NCBI GenBank assembly: GCA_034007295.1
Contig: JAVERC010000015.1
Span: 1 to 64,000, forward strand
DNA length: 64,000 nt
Origin: JACKCP01 sp034007295
Lineage (GTDB): Bacteria; Desulfobacterota; Desulfobacteria; Desulfobacterales; JACKCP01
Direction: 5' to 3'
Positions 63,202 to 64,000 of the stretch are shown here, piece after piece (the first letter of the stretch is position 1; every line of letters begins with the position of its first letter). The translations under genes and the position numbers were made by a program. Under the pieces are notes generated by a model that was given only the letters and a program-made list of their open reading frames with translations, had not been told where the DNA came from and made no database searches.

Positions 63202-64000
63202 TCATTTTTCACCCTCTATCAACTTTCTCAAATCTCTGTCAAAATCACTCTCAAAAAGTCTATCCTGAATGGGACGATATTTTTCAAATTCACTCTCTGC
63301 AAAGGATTTTGCAATGGCTGCCGTAACTTTACCTGCATTATGCAAAATATCTTTTTGATTAAACTGTAAAAAAGCATCCATTTTTTCAGCCCAATCTTTC
63401 ATAGTCATCACATTGCCTTGCTCTGCTTGATCTTCCGCATAATCAAGATACATTGTAACGATACGATTAAGCGGTTTTAACTCTTTTTCCGATAAATAAT
63501 TTTTTGCAATTATTACATCAGATTTTCTAATTTTCCCCTTCGGTGCATTTTTCCAGGAAGTTAATCCCATCTTATTTTTTTGATGATCTCCTCTTGATAC
63601 AATAATCTCTGCTGCTGTTTTACCTGTTATTGCCCAATGAAGTTTGTTTTGTACTGTTGCAAAAAACTTTTTTGTGGTTTCTGATTCTAATTCATAATCA
63701 ATACTACATTCAGCATAAATATCTGTTATTTTTTGATATAATCTTCTTTAACTGCTTCTTATATCGCGAATTTTTTCAAGCTGTTCCTGAAAATAATCTT
63801 ATCCAAAAATCGGCTTAGGATTCTTCAACCTCTCCACATCCATTGTGTAACCTTTTATGATAAACTCTTTTAGGACAGTTGTTGCCCAAATTCTAAATTG
63901 TGTTGCCCGTTTTGAGTTTATTCTGTAACCAACAGCAATGATAGCATCAAGATTGTAAAATTCAACATCTCTTCTAACCTCTCTTTTACCCTCAGTTTGA
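63202..64000 (-). pseudogene. rhuM: Broken RhuM-family gene, copy 2 (5' end outside window)
   Basis: One continuous frame from the window edge to 63202 apart from two in-frame TAA codons, at 63799-63801 (IFG-stop-DYF) and 63748-63750 (RSS-stop-RRL). Both sit where RhuM proteins have glutamate (GEDYF, SSERRFY), so each is a single GAA to TAA change. Conserved blocks include EFYNLDAIIAVGYRINSKRA, FATVQNKLHWAITGKTAAEI and IAKNYLSEKELKPLNRIV, ending FESDFDRDLRKLIEGEK. The C-terminal 122 residues could be made alone from 63570 but this is unlikely to be meaningful. Confidence 0.85.

Noticed and set aside
63202..64000. Stop-codon reassignment (TAA read as Glu) to explain rhuM copy 2
   Set aside because: TAA is the normal terminator of many intact genes in this window, so reassignment is not tenable; decay explains it better.

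Overview
The window is AT-rich bacterial DNA. It looks like part of a chromosome from an anaerobic Desulfobacterota/Desulfobacterales-type bacterium. This placement is an inference from gene content: a biotin-dependent carboxylase with its own BirA, a UbiD decarboxylase, an HdrD/GlcF-like CCG iron-sulfur protein, a split glycine decarboxylase, type IV pilus tip genes and many sensor proteins. Genes are tightly packed, often with 1-11 bp overlaps. The standard bacterial code fits.

Layout. 1-4713 (minus): pyruvate carboxylase-type protein (runs off the left edge), birA and glnS. 4946-11531 (plus): a 1994-residue multi-domain sensor kinase and a YjjX-type NTPase. 11726-26032 (minus): two successive type IV pilus minor-pilin/PilY1 cassettes. 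The upstream one is fimT-pilW-pilV-pilX-dsbC-like-small protein-pilY1(vWA); the downstream one is pilW-pilV-pilX-pilY1(PA14). Each has a matching 17-bp-spaced promoter and a leader hairpin. 26216-34525 (minus): iron-sulfur protein, S4 protein, a GyrI/TEX264-like membrane protein, a degenerate UDG-like protein, coaBC, rhomboid, rlmN, a small helical protein, ubiD and an FMN-binding protein. 34855-37223: LOG protein, lipoprotein, a small protein and a second UDG-like protein. 37474-44214 (minus): glycine cleavage and lipoylation cluster (lrp-like, gcvT, gcvH, gcvPA, gcvPB, lipB, lipA), with lpdA divergent at 44375. 45954-52742 (plus): pseudopilin, HD-GYP protein, GNAT-deacetylase fusion and copA. 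53129-57708: aldo/keto reductase, small proteins, a HAMP-only protein, a GGDEF diguanylate cyclase and membrane proteins. 57709-64000: a decayed accessory region with a lipoprotein amidohydrolase, two GNAT remnants, a GC-rich broken outer-membrane gene, two broken rhuM genes and one intact secreted protein.

The strongest structure not explained by genes is a non-coding fold-back element of 139-140 bp. It has three complete copies (36443-36581, 52863-53001, 54348-54487), each flanked by its own 6-bp direct repeat (TAAGTA, TAATTA, TAAATA), plus about five fragments. It behaves like a MITE with a TAANTA target, and two of the complete copies sit exactly on stop codons. A second repeat of about 155 bp occurs at 34589 and 37334 with two fragments; one of its copies supplies the last codons and the stop of lipA.

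The genes combine into plausible working units: one-carbon/glycine oxidation with local lipoate attachment; assembly of type IV pilus tips with two different adhesins plus an oxidative folding protein; and cyclic-di-GMP turnover (one GGDEF, one HD-GYP) near pilin genes. No tRNA, rRNA, CRISPR array or intact transposase was seen.
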